Assembly: GCF_016612545.1 (NCBI RefSeq)
Contig: NZ_JAENRY010000019.1
Span: 1-48,789, forward strand
Length of the DNA: 48,789 nt
DNA from: Streptomyces sp. MBT65
Lineage (GTDB): Bacteria; Actinomycetota; Actinomycetes; Streptomycetales; Streptomycetaceae
Reading direction: 5' to 3'
Part shown: piece after piece, positions 23,909 through 33,232 of the stretch
Layout: every line of letters starts with the position of its first letter
How positions within the stretch are numbered: the stretch's first letter is position 1
The notes under the pieces: model-generated
The model's input: only the letters and a program-made list of their open reading frames with translations
Told to the model about the DNA's origin: nothing
Databases searched by the model: none
Translations under genes and position numbers: made by a program

Positions 23909-25107
23909 ACCCGGTTTACATCGTCGACGCCGTCCGCACCCCCATCGGCAGATACAGCGGAGGGCTCGCGTCCGTCCGCCCCGACGACCTCGCCGCCCAT
24001 GCCCTCCGTGAACTCCTCGCCCGCACCCCGGACCTGGACCCCGCCCGCATCGAGGACGTCTACTTCGGCAACGCCAACGGCGCCGGCGAGGAGAACCGCA
24101 ACGTCGGCCGCATGGCCGCCCTCCTCGCCGGCCTGCCCACCTCCGTGCCGGGCGTGACCGTCAACCGGCTGTGCGCCTCCGGCCTCGAGGCGGTCATCCA
24201 GGCGGCCCGCGCCATCGCGGTCGGGGACGCCTCCATCGCCGTGGCCGGCGGTGTGGAGTCGATGACCCGCGCACCGTACGTCCTGCCCAAGTCGGACCGG
24301 CCCTTCCCCGCCGGGCACACCGAGCTGTACTCGACCACGCTCGGCTGGCGCATGACCAACCCGGCCATGAACCCGGAGTGGACCATCCCGCTCGGCGAGA
24401 GCGCCGAGCTGATCGCGGACAAGCACAAGATCGGCCGCGAACAGCAGGACGAGTTCGCACTCGCCAGCCACCACAAGGCGGCGAAGGCACAGGCCGCGGG
24501 CCTCTTCGACGGCGAGATCGCCCCCGTGCCGATCCCGCAGCGCAAGGGCGACCCGGTCGTCTTCGCCGCCGACGAGTCCGTACGACCGGACGCGTCCCTC
24601 GCCGCCATGGCCAGGCTGAAGCCGTCCTTCCGCCCAGAGAACGGCACGGTGACGGCGGGCAACGCCTCACCGCTCAACGACGGTGCCGCCGCACTCCTCC
24701 TGGTCGACGAGGAAGGGCTCAAGGCCACCGGCCGCCAGCCGCTCGCCCGCATCTCCGCCACTGGCGTGAACGCGCTCGACCCGCAGTACTTCGGACTCGC
24801 CCCCGTCGAAGCGGTCAACCGCGCACTCGCCAAGGCGGGCAAGGCATTTGACGACCTGTCAGTCCTCGAACTGAACGAGGCCTTCGCCGCCCAGGTGCTC
24901 GGATGCGTCGCCGAATGGCCCGAGTTCGACCCGGCGATCCTCAACCCGCAGGGCGGCGCCATCGCCCTCGGTCACCCGCTCGGCGCCTCCGGTGCCCGGC
25001 TCGCCGGTACCGTCGCCCACCAACTCGCCCGCAAGGGAACAGGAGTCGGTGTCGCGACCCTCTGCATCGGCGTGGGCCAGGGCCTCGCCCTCGTCCTCGA
25101 ACGGTAG
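23905..25107 (+). CDS. pcaF: 3-oxoadipyl-CoA thiolase
   Basis: A 400-aa thiolase that cleaves 3-oxoadipyl-CoA to succinyl-CoA and acetyl-CoA. It shows the acyl-enzyme Cys in [10 protein letters not shown] near residue 90, the N-E-A-F-A-A-Q loop near 325, [10 protein letters not shown] near 353, and the C-terminal C-I-G-V-G-Q-G with the second catalytic Cys. GTG 23905 overlaps the pcaJ stop (GTGA). Eight nucleotides separate it from pcaH. Confidence 0.95.
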   Translation: MNPVYIVDAVRTPIGRYSGGLASVRPDDLAAHALRELLARTPDLDPARIEDVYFGNANGAGEENRNVGRMAALLAGLPTSVPGVTVNRLCASGLEAVIQAARAIAVGDASIAVAGGVESMTRAPYVLPKSDRPFPAGHTELYSTTLGWRMTNPAMNPEWTIPLGESAELIADKHKIGREQQDEFALASHHKAAKAQAAGLFDGEIAPVPIPQRKGDPVVFAADESVRPDASLAAMARLKPSFRPENGTVTAGNASPLNDGAAALLLVDEEGLKATGRQPLARISATGVNALDPQYFGLAPVEAVNRALAKAGKAFDDLSVLELNEAFAAQVLGCVAEWPEFDPAILNPQGGAIALGHPLGASGARLAGTVAHQLARKGTGVGVATLCIGVGQGLALVLER

Positions 25108-25115
25108 GAACCCCC

Positions 25116-25889
25116 ATGACACTCACCCAGCACGACATCGACCTCGAGATAGCGGCCGAGCACGCGACGTACGAGAAGCGGGTCGCGGACGGCGCCCCGG
25201 TCGAGCACCACCCGCGCCGCGACTACGCCCCGTACCGCTCCTCGCTGCTGCGCCACCCGAAACAGCCGCCGGTCACGATCGACGTGTCGAAGGACCCGGA
25301 GCTGGTGGAGCTGGCCTCCCCCGCGTTCGGCGAGCGGGACATCACCGAGATCGACAACGACCTCACCCGGCAGCACAACGGCGAGCCGATCGGTGAGCGG
25401 ATCACCGTCTCCGGGCGGCTGCTGGACCGCGACGGGCGGCCCGTCCGGGGCCAGTTGGTGGAGATCTGGCAGGCGAACTCGGCCGGCCGCTACGCGCACC
25501 AGCGCGAGCAGCACGACGCCCCGCTGGACCCCAACTTCACCGGTGTGGGGCGGACGTTGACCGACGACGAGGGCACCTACCGCTTCACCACGATCCAGCC
25601 GGGCCCCTACCCCTGGCGCAATCACGTCAACGCCTGGCGCCCGGCGCACATCCACTTCTCGATGTTCGGCACGGCGTTCACCCAACGGCTCGTGACGCAG
25701 ATGTACTTCCCCAGCGACCCGCTCTTCCCCTACGACCCGATCATCCAGTCGGTGACGGACGACGCGGCCCGCCAGCGCCTCGTCGCGACGTACGACCACA
25801 GCCTGTCGGTGCCCGAGTTCTCGATGGGCTACCACTGGGACATCGTGCTCGACGGCCCGCACGCCACCTGGATCGAAGAAGGACGCTGA
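25116..25889 (+). CDS. pcaH: Protocatechuate 3,4-dioxygenase beta subunit
   Basis: A 257-aa Fe(III) intradiol dioxygenase subunit that opens the protocatechuate ring to 3-carboxy-cis,cis-muconate. The N-terminal extension D-Y-A-P-Y-R-S-S-L-L-R-H-P is typical of beta subunits. The iron site is visible in P-Y-P-W-R-N-H-V-N-A-W-R-P-A-H-I-H-F near residues 166-183 (Tyr ligand and the H-x-H pair), with the second Tyr in G-R-Y-A-H-Q. It pairs with PcaG, encoded 6 nt downstream. Confidence 0.96.
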   Translation: MTLTQHDIDLEIAAEHATYEKRVADGAPVEHHPRRDYAPYRSSLLRHPKQPPVTIDVSKDPELVELASPAFGERDITEIDNDLTRQHNGEPIGERITVSGRLLDRDGRPVRGQLVEIWQANSAGRYAHQREQHDAPLDPNFTGVGRTLTDDEGTYRFTTIQPGPYPWRNHVNAWRPAHIHFSMFGTAFTQRLVTQMYFPSDPLFPYDPIIQSVTDDAARQRLVATYDHSLSVPEFSMGYHWDIVLDGPHATWIEEGR

Positions 25890-25895
25890 CCCGCC

Positions 25896-26501
25896 ATGAC
25901 GAAGATCGACACGAGCCGCCCGGAGTCCGTGCTGCCGACCCCCTCGCACACGGTCGGGCCCTTCTACGGCTACGCGCTGCCGTTCCCGGGCGGCGGTGAC
26001 ATCGCGCCGGTCGGGCATCCGGACACGATCACCGTCCAGGGATACGTGTACGACGGCGAGGGCAATCCGCTGCCGGACGCCTTCGTGGAGCTGTGGGGGC
26101 CCGACCCCGAGGGCAACGTCTCCACGACCGACGGTTCGATCCGGCGCGACCCGGCGAGCGGCGGCTATCTCGGCCGCAACGGCGTGGAGTTCACCGGCTG
26201 GGGCCGCATCCAGACCGACGCCAACGGCCACTGGTACGCACGGACCCTGCGGCCGGGTGCGCGCGGACAGAGCGCCCCGTACCTGAGCGCCTGCGTCTTC
26301 GCGCGCGGACTCCTGGTGCACCTCTTCACCCGGATCTACCTCCCGGGCGACGAGGCCGCGCTCGCCGCCGACCCGCTGCTGTCCGGGCTGGACCCGGCGC
26401 GGCGCGACACACTGATCGCGCAGGACGACGGCAGGGGCACCTACCGTTTCGACATCCGCCTTCAGGGCGAAGGCGAAACGGTCTTCCTGGAGTTCCAGTG
26501 A
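25896..26501 (+). CDS. pcaG: Protocatechuate 3,4-dioxygenase alpha subunit
   Basis: A 201-aa structural partner of PcaH with the same intradiol fold: T-P-S-H-T-V-G-P-F-Y-G-Y-A near residue 15, V-Q-G-Y-V-Y-D-G-E-G near 46, and F-V-E-L-W-G-P near 60. The iron ligands of the beta subunit are not conserved (Y-L-S-A-C-V-F-A-R-G replaces the H-x-H region), as expected. Its stop overlaps the pcaB start. Confidence 0.95.
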   Translation: MTKIDTSRPESVLPTPSHTVGPFYGYALPFPGGGDIAPVGHPDTITVQGYVYDGEGNPLPDAFVELWGPDPEGNVSTTDGSIRRDPASGGYLGRNGVEFTGWGRIQTDANGHWYARTLRPGARGQSAPYLSACVFARGLLVHLFTRIYLPGDEAALAADPLLSGLDPARRDTLIAQDDGRGTYRFDIRLQGEGETVFLEFQ

Positions 26502-27832
26502 CTTCTTCCGACCCGTCGGACACCGGCCTGCTCGCCCCCGGGTGGGCCGGCTCCCCCGCCGCCTCCGCGACGAGCGACACCGCGTATCTGCGGGCCCTGC
26601 TCGACGCGGAGGCCGCGCTCACCCGCTCCCAGGCGGCCCTGGGGCTCGCGCCCGCCGAGGCGGCGACGGCGGTGACGGCGGCGGCCGACGTGGACGGCTT
26701 CGACGTACGGTCCCTCGCGGAGCGCGCCCGTGGCGGCGGGAACCCGGTGATCCCGCTGGTCGCGGATCTGACGAAGGCGGTCGGCGGGGAGTACGGCCCG
26801 TACGTCCACCGGGGCGCGACCAGCCAGGACATCATGGACACGGCGACGATGCTGGTCGCCGCCCGCACCCTGGATCTGGTCCTGGCCGACCTCACGCGCA
26901 CGGAGCAGGCGCTGGCCCGGCTGGCCGCCGCCCACCGCGACACCGCGCTGCCGGGCCGCACGCTCACCCAGCACGCCGTACCGACGACCTTCGGGCTGAA
27001 GGCCGCCGGGTGGCGGTCGCTGGTGCTCGACGCGCGGGACCGGGTGCGGGTCGTGCGGGGCGGGCTGCCCGTTCAACTCGGCGGCGCGGCAGGCACGTTG
27101 GCTGCCTTCACCGCGTACGGCGCCGAGGACGCGCTCGCGCTGCCCGACTCGTACGCCCGTGAACTCGGCCTGGCGGCGCCGCTGTTGCCCTGGCACACGC
27201 TGCGGACGCCGATCGCCGATCTCGCCGGGTGCCTGGCCTTCGCGGCGGGGGCGCTGGGCAAGTTCGCCGCCGATGTGCTCGTGCTGTGCCGTACGGAGAT
27301 CGCCGAGGTCTCGGAGAGCAGCGGCGGGGGTTCCTCGGCCATGCCGCACAAGGCGAATCCCGTACGGTCCACGCTGATCGCCGCCGCCGTGCGCCGGGCA
27401 CCGCAGCTCGCGGCCGTCCTCTACGGCTCGCTGGTCGCCGAGGACGAGCGGCCGGCCGGGGCGTGGCACGCCGAGTGGGAGCCGCTGCGCGAGTTGCTGC
27501 GGCTGGTCGGCGGCGCGGCGCGCGATGCCGCCGAACTGGCCGAGGGGCTGCGGGTGCACCCGGACGTGATGCGTGAACACCTGGATCTCACCCATGGGTT
27601 GATCGTCTCCGAGCGGCTGTCCGCTGAACTGGCGCCGCTGCTCGGGCGGGCCCGGGCGAAGGAGCTGCTCACGGAGGTCGCCCGGCGGGCGTACACCGAA
27701 GGTCGTCCGCTGGCCGAACTGCTTTCCGGGGAAACGGAGTTGAAGGACCTCGATCTCTCCGCCCTCACCGACCCCGCCCGCTACACGGGTTCCGCCGGAG
27801 CCCTCACCGACCGTGCGCTGGAGCGACGTTGA
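26498..27832 (+). CDS. pcaB: 3-carboxy-cis,cis-muconate cycloisomerase
   Basis: A 444-aa member of the fumarase/adenylosuccinate lyase superfamily that lactonises carboxymuconate. Signatures are H-R-G-A-T-S-Q-D-I-M-D-T near residue 105 and the mobile-loop motif S-S-A-M-P-H-K-A-N-P near 281 with the catalytic Ser. The start is GTG 26498, overlapping the pcaG TGA. The stop overlaps the TTG of pcaL. Confidence 0.95.
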   Translation: MTSSDPSDTGLLAPGWAGSPAASATSDTAYLRALLDAEAALTRSQAALGLAPAEAATAVTAAADVDGFDVRSLAERARGGGNPVIPLVADLTKAVGGEYGPYVHRGATSQDIMDTATMLVAARTLDLVLADLTRTEQALARLAAAHRDTALPGRTLTQHAVPTTFGLKAAGWRSLVLDARDRVRVVRGGLPVQLGGAAGTLAAFTAYGAEDALALPDSYARELGLAAPLLPWHTLRTPIADLAGCLAFAAGALGKFAADVLVLCRTEIAEVSESSGGGSSAMPHKANPVRSTLIAAAVRRAPQLAAVLYGSLVAEDERPAGAWHAEWEPLRELLRLVGGAARDAAELAEGLRVHPDVMREHLDLTHGLIVSERLSAELAPLLGRARAKELLTEVARRAYTEGRPLAELLSGETELKDLDLSALTDPARYTGSAGALTDRALERR

Positions 27833-28947
27833 CCGAGAAACTCCTCACCTTCCGTGCCGAGGGGCCCACTTCCGCTCCCCCGCTGCTGCTCGGGCCCTCG
27901 TTGGGCACGTCGTACGCCCTGTGGGACAGGGTCGCGCCCGAACTGTCCGTCACCCACCGGGTGATCCGCTGGGACCTGCCCGGGCACGGTGGTTCGGCGC
28001 CGGAGCTGATCGGTCCCGGGGCGAGTGTCGGGGACCTCGCGGGTCTGGTGCTCGCGCTCGCCGACTCGCTCGGGATCGGGCAATTCGCCTACGCGGGTGT
28101 GTCGTTGGGGGGTGCGGTCGGTCTGCATCTCGCGGTGCACCACCCCGAGCGGGTCGCCTCGCTCGCCGTCATCTGTTCCTCGGCGCACTTCAACGGGGCC
28201 AAGGCGTGGGAGGAACGGGCCGCGCGGGTGCGGAGCGAGGGGGTGGGGTGGCTGGTGGAGAGCGCCGACTCCCGTTGGTTCACACCCGGGTTCACCGTGC
28301 CGGAGCTGGTGGCCGACCAGGGGGCCGCCGACCCGGCCGCGTATGCCGCCTGCTGTGACGCGCTGGCCGCGTTCGACCTGCGGTCGCGGCTCTCCGAGAT
28401 CAGCGCGCGGACGCTGGTGATCGCCGGGCGCGAGGACCCGGCGACGCCGCCGGCGCATCTGCGGGAGATCGCCGACGCGGTGGCGGGCTCGGCCCTGGTC
28501 GAGATTCCGGGGGCGTCGCATCTGGCGCCGGCGCAGTGTCCTTCGGCCGTTCTCAGCGCGCTGCGGGCGCATCTCGGTGGGGGTGCGCGGCTGGGGATGG
28601 CCGTGCGGCGGGAGGTGCTCGGTGACGCCCACGTGGACGGAGCGCAGGCTCGGCAGACGCCGTTCACGGCCCGCTTCCAGGACTTCATCTCCCGGTACGC
28701 GTGGGGGGAGATCTGGACCGACCCCACGTTGTCGCGGCGCGAGCGGAGCATGGTCACGCTGACGGCGTTGGTCGCGGGTGGCCATTCCGACGAACTGGCG
28801 ATGCATGTGCGGGCGGCCCGACGCAATGGGCTCACGCCGGAGGAGATCGGGGCGGTGTTGATGCAGAGCGCGGTGTATTGCGGGGTGCCTGCGGCGAACT
28901 CGGCGTTTGCCGTGGCTCAGCGGGTGTTGGAGGAAGAGGGCGACTGA
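27829..28947 (+). CDS. pcaL: Fused 3-oxoadipate enol-lactonase and 4-carboxymuconolactone decarboxylase
   Basis: A 372-aa bifunctional protein. Residues 1-250 are an alpha/beta hydrolase (PcaD) with nucleophile elbow G-V-S-L-G-G near residue 92, Asp in G-R-E-D-P near 202 and His in G-A-S-H-L near 230. Residues 255-372 are the carboxymuconolactone decarboxylase (PcaC) with R-E-R-S-M-V-T-L-T-A-L and H-V-R-A-A-R-R-N-G-L-T. The fusion is characteristic of actinobacteria. The start is TTG 27829 inside the pcaB stop (TTGA), the only one giving the full N-terminus. It ends the operon and converges on the LAL-like gene, 66 nt away. Confidence 0.94.
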   Translation: MTEKLLTFRAEGPTSAPPLLLGPSLGTSYALWDRVAPELSVTHRVIRWDLPGHGGSAPELIGPGASVGDLAGLVLALADSLGIGQFAYAGVSLGGAVGLHLAVHHPERVASLAVICSSAHFNGAKAWEERAARVRSEGVGWLVESADSRWFTPGFTVPELVADQGAADPAAYAACCDALAAFDLRSRLSEISARTLVIAGREDPATPPAHLREIADAVAGSALVEIPGASHLAPAQCPSAVLSALRAHLGGGARLGMAVRREVLGDAHVDGAQARQTPFTARFQDFISRYAWGEIWTDPTLSRRERSMVTLTALVAGGHSDELAMHVRAARRNGLTPEEIGAVLMQSAVYCGVPAANSAFAVAQRVLEEEGD

Positions 28948-29013
28948 GGGGGTGGGGGGCCTGTTGTGTGTCAACTGCGGGTGTGTCGTGGCTGGCCGCG
29001 GCCGAACGACAAC

Positions 29014-31698
29014 TCACCGCAGCCCCCTCCCCGTCTCCAACACCTCCCGCGCCTGGGTCACCAGTCCGTCCGCCCCGCAGGAACGCGCGAGCGTCAGGCC
29101 CCTGTTGATCTCCGCCACCGACCGCGCCGCGATGCCGTACTCGACCCGCGCCGCCGCATGCTCGTACTGGCAGGGCGAGGACTCCAGGTAAGCGACCGCC
29201 TGTGCGGCGAGCCGTACCGCGCGCTGGCCCGTTTCGAGGGCCGCGGCGCAGCGGAGGGCCTCGCCGATCGCCGTGTCCGTGCCGAAGTGTTCGGCCTGGC
29301 GGCGGGCGTCGGTGGCGAGTTGGGCCGCGCGGGTCGGGTCCTCGACGGCGAGGGCGCGGGCGAGGTCCACGGCCCAGGGGACCAGGACCGGGTTGTGGTG
29401 GCCGCGTACGGTCGCCGCCTTCGCGGCCTGTTCCAGCTCGTTGATGCCGTCCTTCGTGCGGCCGACGGCGAGCAGGAGCCGGCCGCGCACACAGCGCGGG
29501 TCGGGCAGCACGATGGTGGACGGGTACGGGGGTGTGAAGCCGTACTGTTCCGCCGTCTCCCAGGCCTCCTCGACATGCCCGCGGGCGAGCAGCGTGTCGA
29601 CCAGGTTGCAGGTCGCCGACCAGTACAGCGGCAGTCCGCGGCCGACGCGCTCGGCGAGACGCAGGGACTCGCGCAGCGAGATCTCGGCCTCGCGGAGACG
29701 GCCGCGCCGACGGTGGCCGAGGCCCACGTAGGCGTGCGCCAGGGAGAGGTGGCCGCCGCTCCAGCCGGCGGACACGTAGGCGCGCAGGGCTTCGTTGTAG
29801 AGGCTCTCCGCGCGATCCAGGCGGTCCGTGTAGGCGTACGCGCTGGCCAGCATCATGAGGATCTCCAGGCCCCACTCGGTGTCGGTCCAGCCGAGTCCGG
29901 GGGCGAGCCGTCCGTTGACGAGGGCGCGGTCGCAGACCTCGACGACCTCCTCGGCGTTCTCCCCGTGGGTCATGGCGTCGAAGCCGCGCAGGATCAGCAG
30001 GGCCCGCTCGGAGTTGTCCCGGCCGGTGCAGGTGCCGGCGAGTGCGGCGAGCCGCTCGGAGCGTCCCGGGGAGGTGCCCTCGCCCGCGTGGATGCCCTCC
30101 CACATGAACTGCACGGCCTGGAGCCGCATCCGGGCGGCGCCCGGTTCGTACCGCGCGGCCTCCGCCTCCACCGTGCGGACGGCTTCCTCCAGTTGGTCGT
30201 TGTGGGTCAGCGCCTGGGACAGCCGGAAGACGGCGTCCACGCGTGCGTGGCCGTCGAGGCCGGGCATGCCGAGGGCGGTCTGGAGGTGGCCGATAGTGGT
30301 GGCGGGCGCGGTGAGGAGGGTGGCGCAGCCCAGTTCGTAGAGCACGTGCGCGTGGGTCTCGGTGAGCGGCGGCTCCAGGAGGGCGCGCTCCAGACAGCGG
30401 CGGGCGGCGTCGGGGGCGCCGATGGAGAGGTGTTCGCGGGCGGCCTCGCGGAGTTGCTCGACGAGTTCCTGGTCGTCGTCCGGGTGCACCTTGAGGAGGT
30501 GCCGTGAGGCGGCGGCCGCGCCGTACCCGTTGTCGGTGACGACCTGGGCGGCGATGCCGTGCATGGCCGTGCACACACCGCCCGGGATGGAGTCGTAGAC
30601 ATCACTGGCGATCAGCGGGTGGACGAACTCCAGCTCGCCCGCGCCGGCCTGGGAGGCGGCGGGGTCGGGCGCGGTGAGGATGCGGTCGGCGCGGAGCAAC
30701 TCGGCGCAGCGGACCGCCTCCTCGCGGCTCATGGTGGCGAGCTTGGCGACCAGGTCCACGGAGATGCCGGTGCCGAGGATCGCGGCGGCCCAGGCGAACC
30801 GGGTGGCCTCGAAGCCCAGGTCGTCCAGGCGGGCGAGCAGTCCGCCGCCGCGCGCGGAGCGGTTGAGCTCGCGCAGTTCGGCGGCCGAGTCCTCGACGGG
30901 GGCGAGGCCGCTGTCCTTCACCTTGGCGAGGAGTTCGACGGTCTCGTACGGGTTGCCGTCGGTGACCGCCCACACCTCGCGGCAGAACGCGCCGTCGGCG
31001 TGCGGGCCGAGGGTGGCGCGGGTGAGCCCCGCGGTGGCCTTCGGGGTGAGGGATTCCAGGACCGTGGGCGGCGGGCCCGCGGCGGCGGCGATCGCGTCCA
31101 GGTAGCGGGCGCTCTCCCCGCTGACCTCGCCGGGCCTGCGGGCGACCACGACCAGCACGGACAGGTCGTCGAGGCGCTCGGCGAACGCGGCGAGCCAGCG
31201 CAGGGTCTCCTGGTCGGCCCAGTGGGCGTCGTCGATCAGCAGGACCAGCGGCCAGTCGCGTTTGGCGAGCCGGCGCACCGCGGCGACCAGGCCGTCGCAC
31301 ACGCCCTGCGGGTCGGCCTGCCGCTCGCCAGGTTCGGTGACGCCGAGGGCGGGGCCCGCGATGTCGTACCAGTCGCCGAGGTACTCCCGGATCTCCTCCG
31401 GCATCAGCGAGAGGAGCGCGGGTTGCAGCAACTGCCGTACGACGTTGAAGGGGACGGACTTGAGGGTCTCGCCGCCGCGGGCGTGCCAGACCACGCACTT
31501 GCGTGCCTCGGCGATACGGCGGGTCTCGGCCAGCAGCGCGGTCTTTCCGAACCCCGCCTCGGCCCGGATCATCAGCAGGCTGCCCGAGGACGACTCGTCG
31601 GCGCGCAGCGCGTCGATCGCCTCCGCGACGCCCTCGACCGCCTTCTCGCGCTCCCACAGGGAGGCCGATCCGGCTCCCGGAGGCCGTTCCTCCGTCAT
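29014..31698 (-). CDS. Large LAL-like AAA ATPase/TPR protein without a LuxR DNA-binding domain
   Basis: An 894-aa STAND-type protein. It has Walker A A-E-A-G-F-G-K-T-A near residue 45, Walker B L-V-L-L-I-D-D-A-H-W-A-D near 150, and a winged-helix/TPR region from about residue 430 with many A-x-x-x-Y/L-x-x-x-L units. This is the layout of LAL (MalT-like) regulators, but it ends at A-R-E-V-L-E-T-G-R-G-L-R with no C-terminal LuxR helix-turn-helix, and none is seen downstream in other frames. It may act as a signalling ATPase or an incomplete regulator. ATG 31698 has GGGAGG 7 nt upstream. It is divergent from the MHS transporter with 157 nt between them, and convergent with pcaL. Confidence 0.85.
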   Translation of the reverse strand: MTEERPPGAGSASLWEREKAVEGVAEAIDALRADESSSGSLLMIRAEAGFGKTALLAETRRIAEARKCVVWHARGGETLKSVPFNVVRQLLQPALLSLMPEEIREYLGDWYDIAGPALGVTEPGERQADPQGVCDGLVAAVRRLAKRDWPLVLLIDDAHWADQETLRWLAAFAERLDDLSVLVVVARRPGEVSGESARYLDAIAAAAGPPPTVLESLTPKATAGLTRATLGPHADGAFCREVWAVTDGNPYETVELLAKVKDSGLAPVEDSAAELRELNRSARGGGLLARLDDLGFEATRFAWAAAILGTGISVDLVAKLATMSREEAVRCAELLRADRILTAPDPAASQAGAGELEFVHPLIASDVYDSIPGGVCTAMHGIAAQVVTDNGYGAAAASRHLLKVHPDDDQELVEQLREAAREHLSIGAPDAARRCLERALLEPPLTETHAHVLYELGCATLLTAPATTIGHLQTALGMPGLDGHARVDAVFRLSQALTHNDQLEEAVRTVEAEAARYEPGAARMRLQAVQFMWEGIHAGEGTSPGRSERLAALAGTCTGRDNSERALLILRGFDAMTHGENAEEVVEVCDRALVNGRLAPGLGWTDTEWGLEILMMLASAYAYTDRLDRAESLYNEALRAYVSAGWSGGHLSLAHAYVGLGHRRRGRLREAEISLRESLRLAERVGRGLPLYWSATCNLVDTLLARGHVEEAWETAEQYGFTPPYPSTIVLPDPRCVRGRLLLAVGRTKDGINELEQAAKAATVRGHHNPVLVPWAVDLARALAVEDPTRAAQLATDARRQAEHFGTDTAIGEALRCAAALETGQRAVRLAAQAVAYLESSPCQYEHAAARVEYGIAARSVAEINRGLTLARSCGADGLVTQAREVLETGRGLR

Positions 31699-31855
31699 CC
31701 CGAAACCTCCCCAGTAGCCCGAACGACGTACAGCCCTTGAGCGTAGCCGTCCGGATGCCGAAGTGGAGGCCGGTCCGGGCAGCTGTTGCCGCAACGGGTG
31801 ACGGCGGTCTTTCCGCAGGACTCACGCAGGTGACGAACGGTCAAGAGGCGCTGAA

Positions 31856-33232
31856 ATGAAGGTGTTTTCCGATCAATCCCGACCCGTCTCGAACAGGCCT
31901 GCGGTACGGGCGCTGGTCGCCGGGTCGGTGGGCAATTTCATCGAGTGGTACGAGTTCGGTGTCTACGGCTCCTTCTCGACGGTGATCGCGGCGGAGTTCT
32001 TCACCCCGGAGGGCACCGGCGCGGCCGAGGGGCTGGTGCGGACGTACGCCTCCTTCGCGCTGGCGTTCTTCTTCCGGCCGGTCGGCGCCGCCGTGTTCGG
32101 CCGGCTCGGCGACCGGGTGGGGCGGCGCCCGGTGCTGATCCTGGTGATCGCGCTGATGACCGGTGCGACGACACTGATCGGTGTGCTGCCGACGTACGCG
32201 ACGGTCGGTGCCCTCGCGCCCTGGCTGCTCACGTTTCTGAGGGTCCTTCAGGGGCTGTCCGCGGGTGGGGAGTTCGGCGGTGCGGTGGCTCTGATGACGG
32301 AGTTCGCGCCGCCGGGACGGCGTGGGCTGTACGGGGCGTGGCAGTCGTTCACCGTGGCGCTGGGACTGTTGGGCGGGGCGGGGATCGCGGCGCTGCTCGC
32401 GACCGTGCTCGACGCCGGTCAACTGGCGCACTGGGGCTGGCGGTTGGCGTTCCTGCTGACGCTGCCGGCAGGGCTCGGCGCGCTGTGGCTCCGGCTGCGG
32501 CTGGAGGAGACACCGTCGTTCCGGAACGGGACGGTGAGCGGGGCGGTACGGGAGGTGCCGCCCGCGCGGGAGGTCCGGGCGGCGATCGCGCTGGGTGTCG
32601 GGCGGGTGATGGGGTGGTCGGCGGCCGGCTACACCTTCCTGGTGGTGCTGCCGTCGTACCTGCAGAGCACGCTCGACGCGAGCTTCCAACAGGCGCTGCT
32701 GGCCACGGTGTTGGCCACCGTCGGGTTCGCGGCCACCATCCTTCCGGCGGGGCTGCTGAGCGACCGGGTGGGGCGCCGCCCGGTGATGCTGACGGGCGCG
32801 CTGCTGGTCGTGGCCCTGTCCGTGCCCTTGCTCAACCTCCTTCAGGACGACGGGACTTCGACCGCGGTGAAGGGTGCGTGGGTGTTCGGGGCGGGTGCCG
32901 TGGTGGGGCTGATGGCGGGGCCCGGCCCGGCGATGCTCGCGGAGATGTTCCCGACGAGCGTCCGCCACACCGGTCTGGGACTCGCCTACGCCCTGTCCAA
33001 TGCCGTGTTCTCGGGGTGCGCCGGGCTCATCATCACCGAGAGCGTCGAGCGGACCGGGAACGTGGACATTCCGGCGTACTACGCGGCGGCGGCCTGCGCG
33101 GTGAGCGCGCTCGCGCTCGTCAAGAGCCGTACAGGAAAGGGGAGTTGGTCGGATGCTGGTGATCGGGCTGATGTCCGGGACGTCGTACGACGCGATCGAC
33201 GCGGCGGCGGCCGGGCTGAGCCTCGTCGGTGA
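31856..33232 (+). CDS. MFS transporter, metabolite:H+ symporter (MHS) type
   Basis: A 458-aa membrane protein with about 12 hydrophobic helices. It has the MFS loop motif G-R-L-G-D-R-V-G-R-R-P near residue 80, repeated as L-S-D-R-V-G-R-R-P near 300, and N-F-I-E-W-Y-E-F at the start of helix 1, typical of MHS family (proline/betaine, alpha-ketoglutarate, shikimate-type) symporters. The last 35 aa are hydrophilic and Arg-rich and overlap anmK by 80 nt, so the natural C-terminus is uncertain. The substrate is unknown; coupling to anmK hints at a cell-wall sugar or related metabolite. Confidence 0.9.
   Translation: MKVFSDQSRPVSNRPAVRALVAGSVGNFIEWYEFGVYGSFSTVIAAEFFTPEGTGAAEGLVRTYASFALAFFFRPVGAAVFGRLGDRVGRRPVLILVIALMTGATTLIGVLPTYATVGALAPWLLTFLRVLQGLSAGGEFGGAVALMTEFAPPGRRGLYGAWQSFTVALGLLGGAGIAALLATVLDAGQLAHWGWRLAFLLTLPAGLGALWLRLRLEETPSFRNGTVSGAVREVPPAREVRAAIALGVGRVMGWSAAGYTFLVVLPSYLQSTLDASFQQALLATVLATVGFAATILPAGLLSDRVGRRPVMLTGALLVVALSVPLLNLLQDDGTSTAVKGAWVFGAGAVVGLMAGPGPAMLAEMFPTSVRHTGLGLAYALSNAVFSGCAGLIITESVERTGNVDIPAYYAAAACAVSALALVKSRTGKGSWSDAGDRADVRDVVRRDRRGGGRAEPRR

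Noticed and set aside
28966..30507. A 513-codon plus-strand open frame opposite the LAL-like gene
   Set aside because: Repetitive Val/Arg/Gly/Glu composition typical of antisense shadows; the minus strand has Walker motifs and TPRs.
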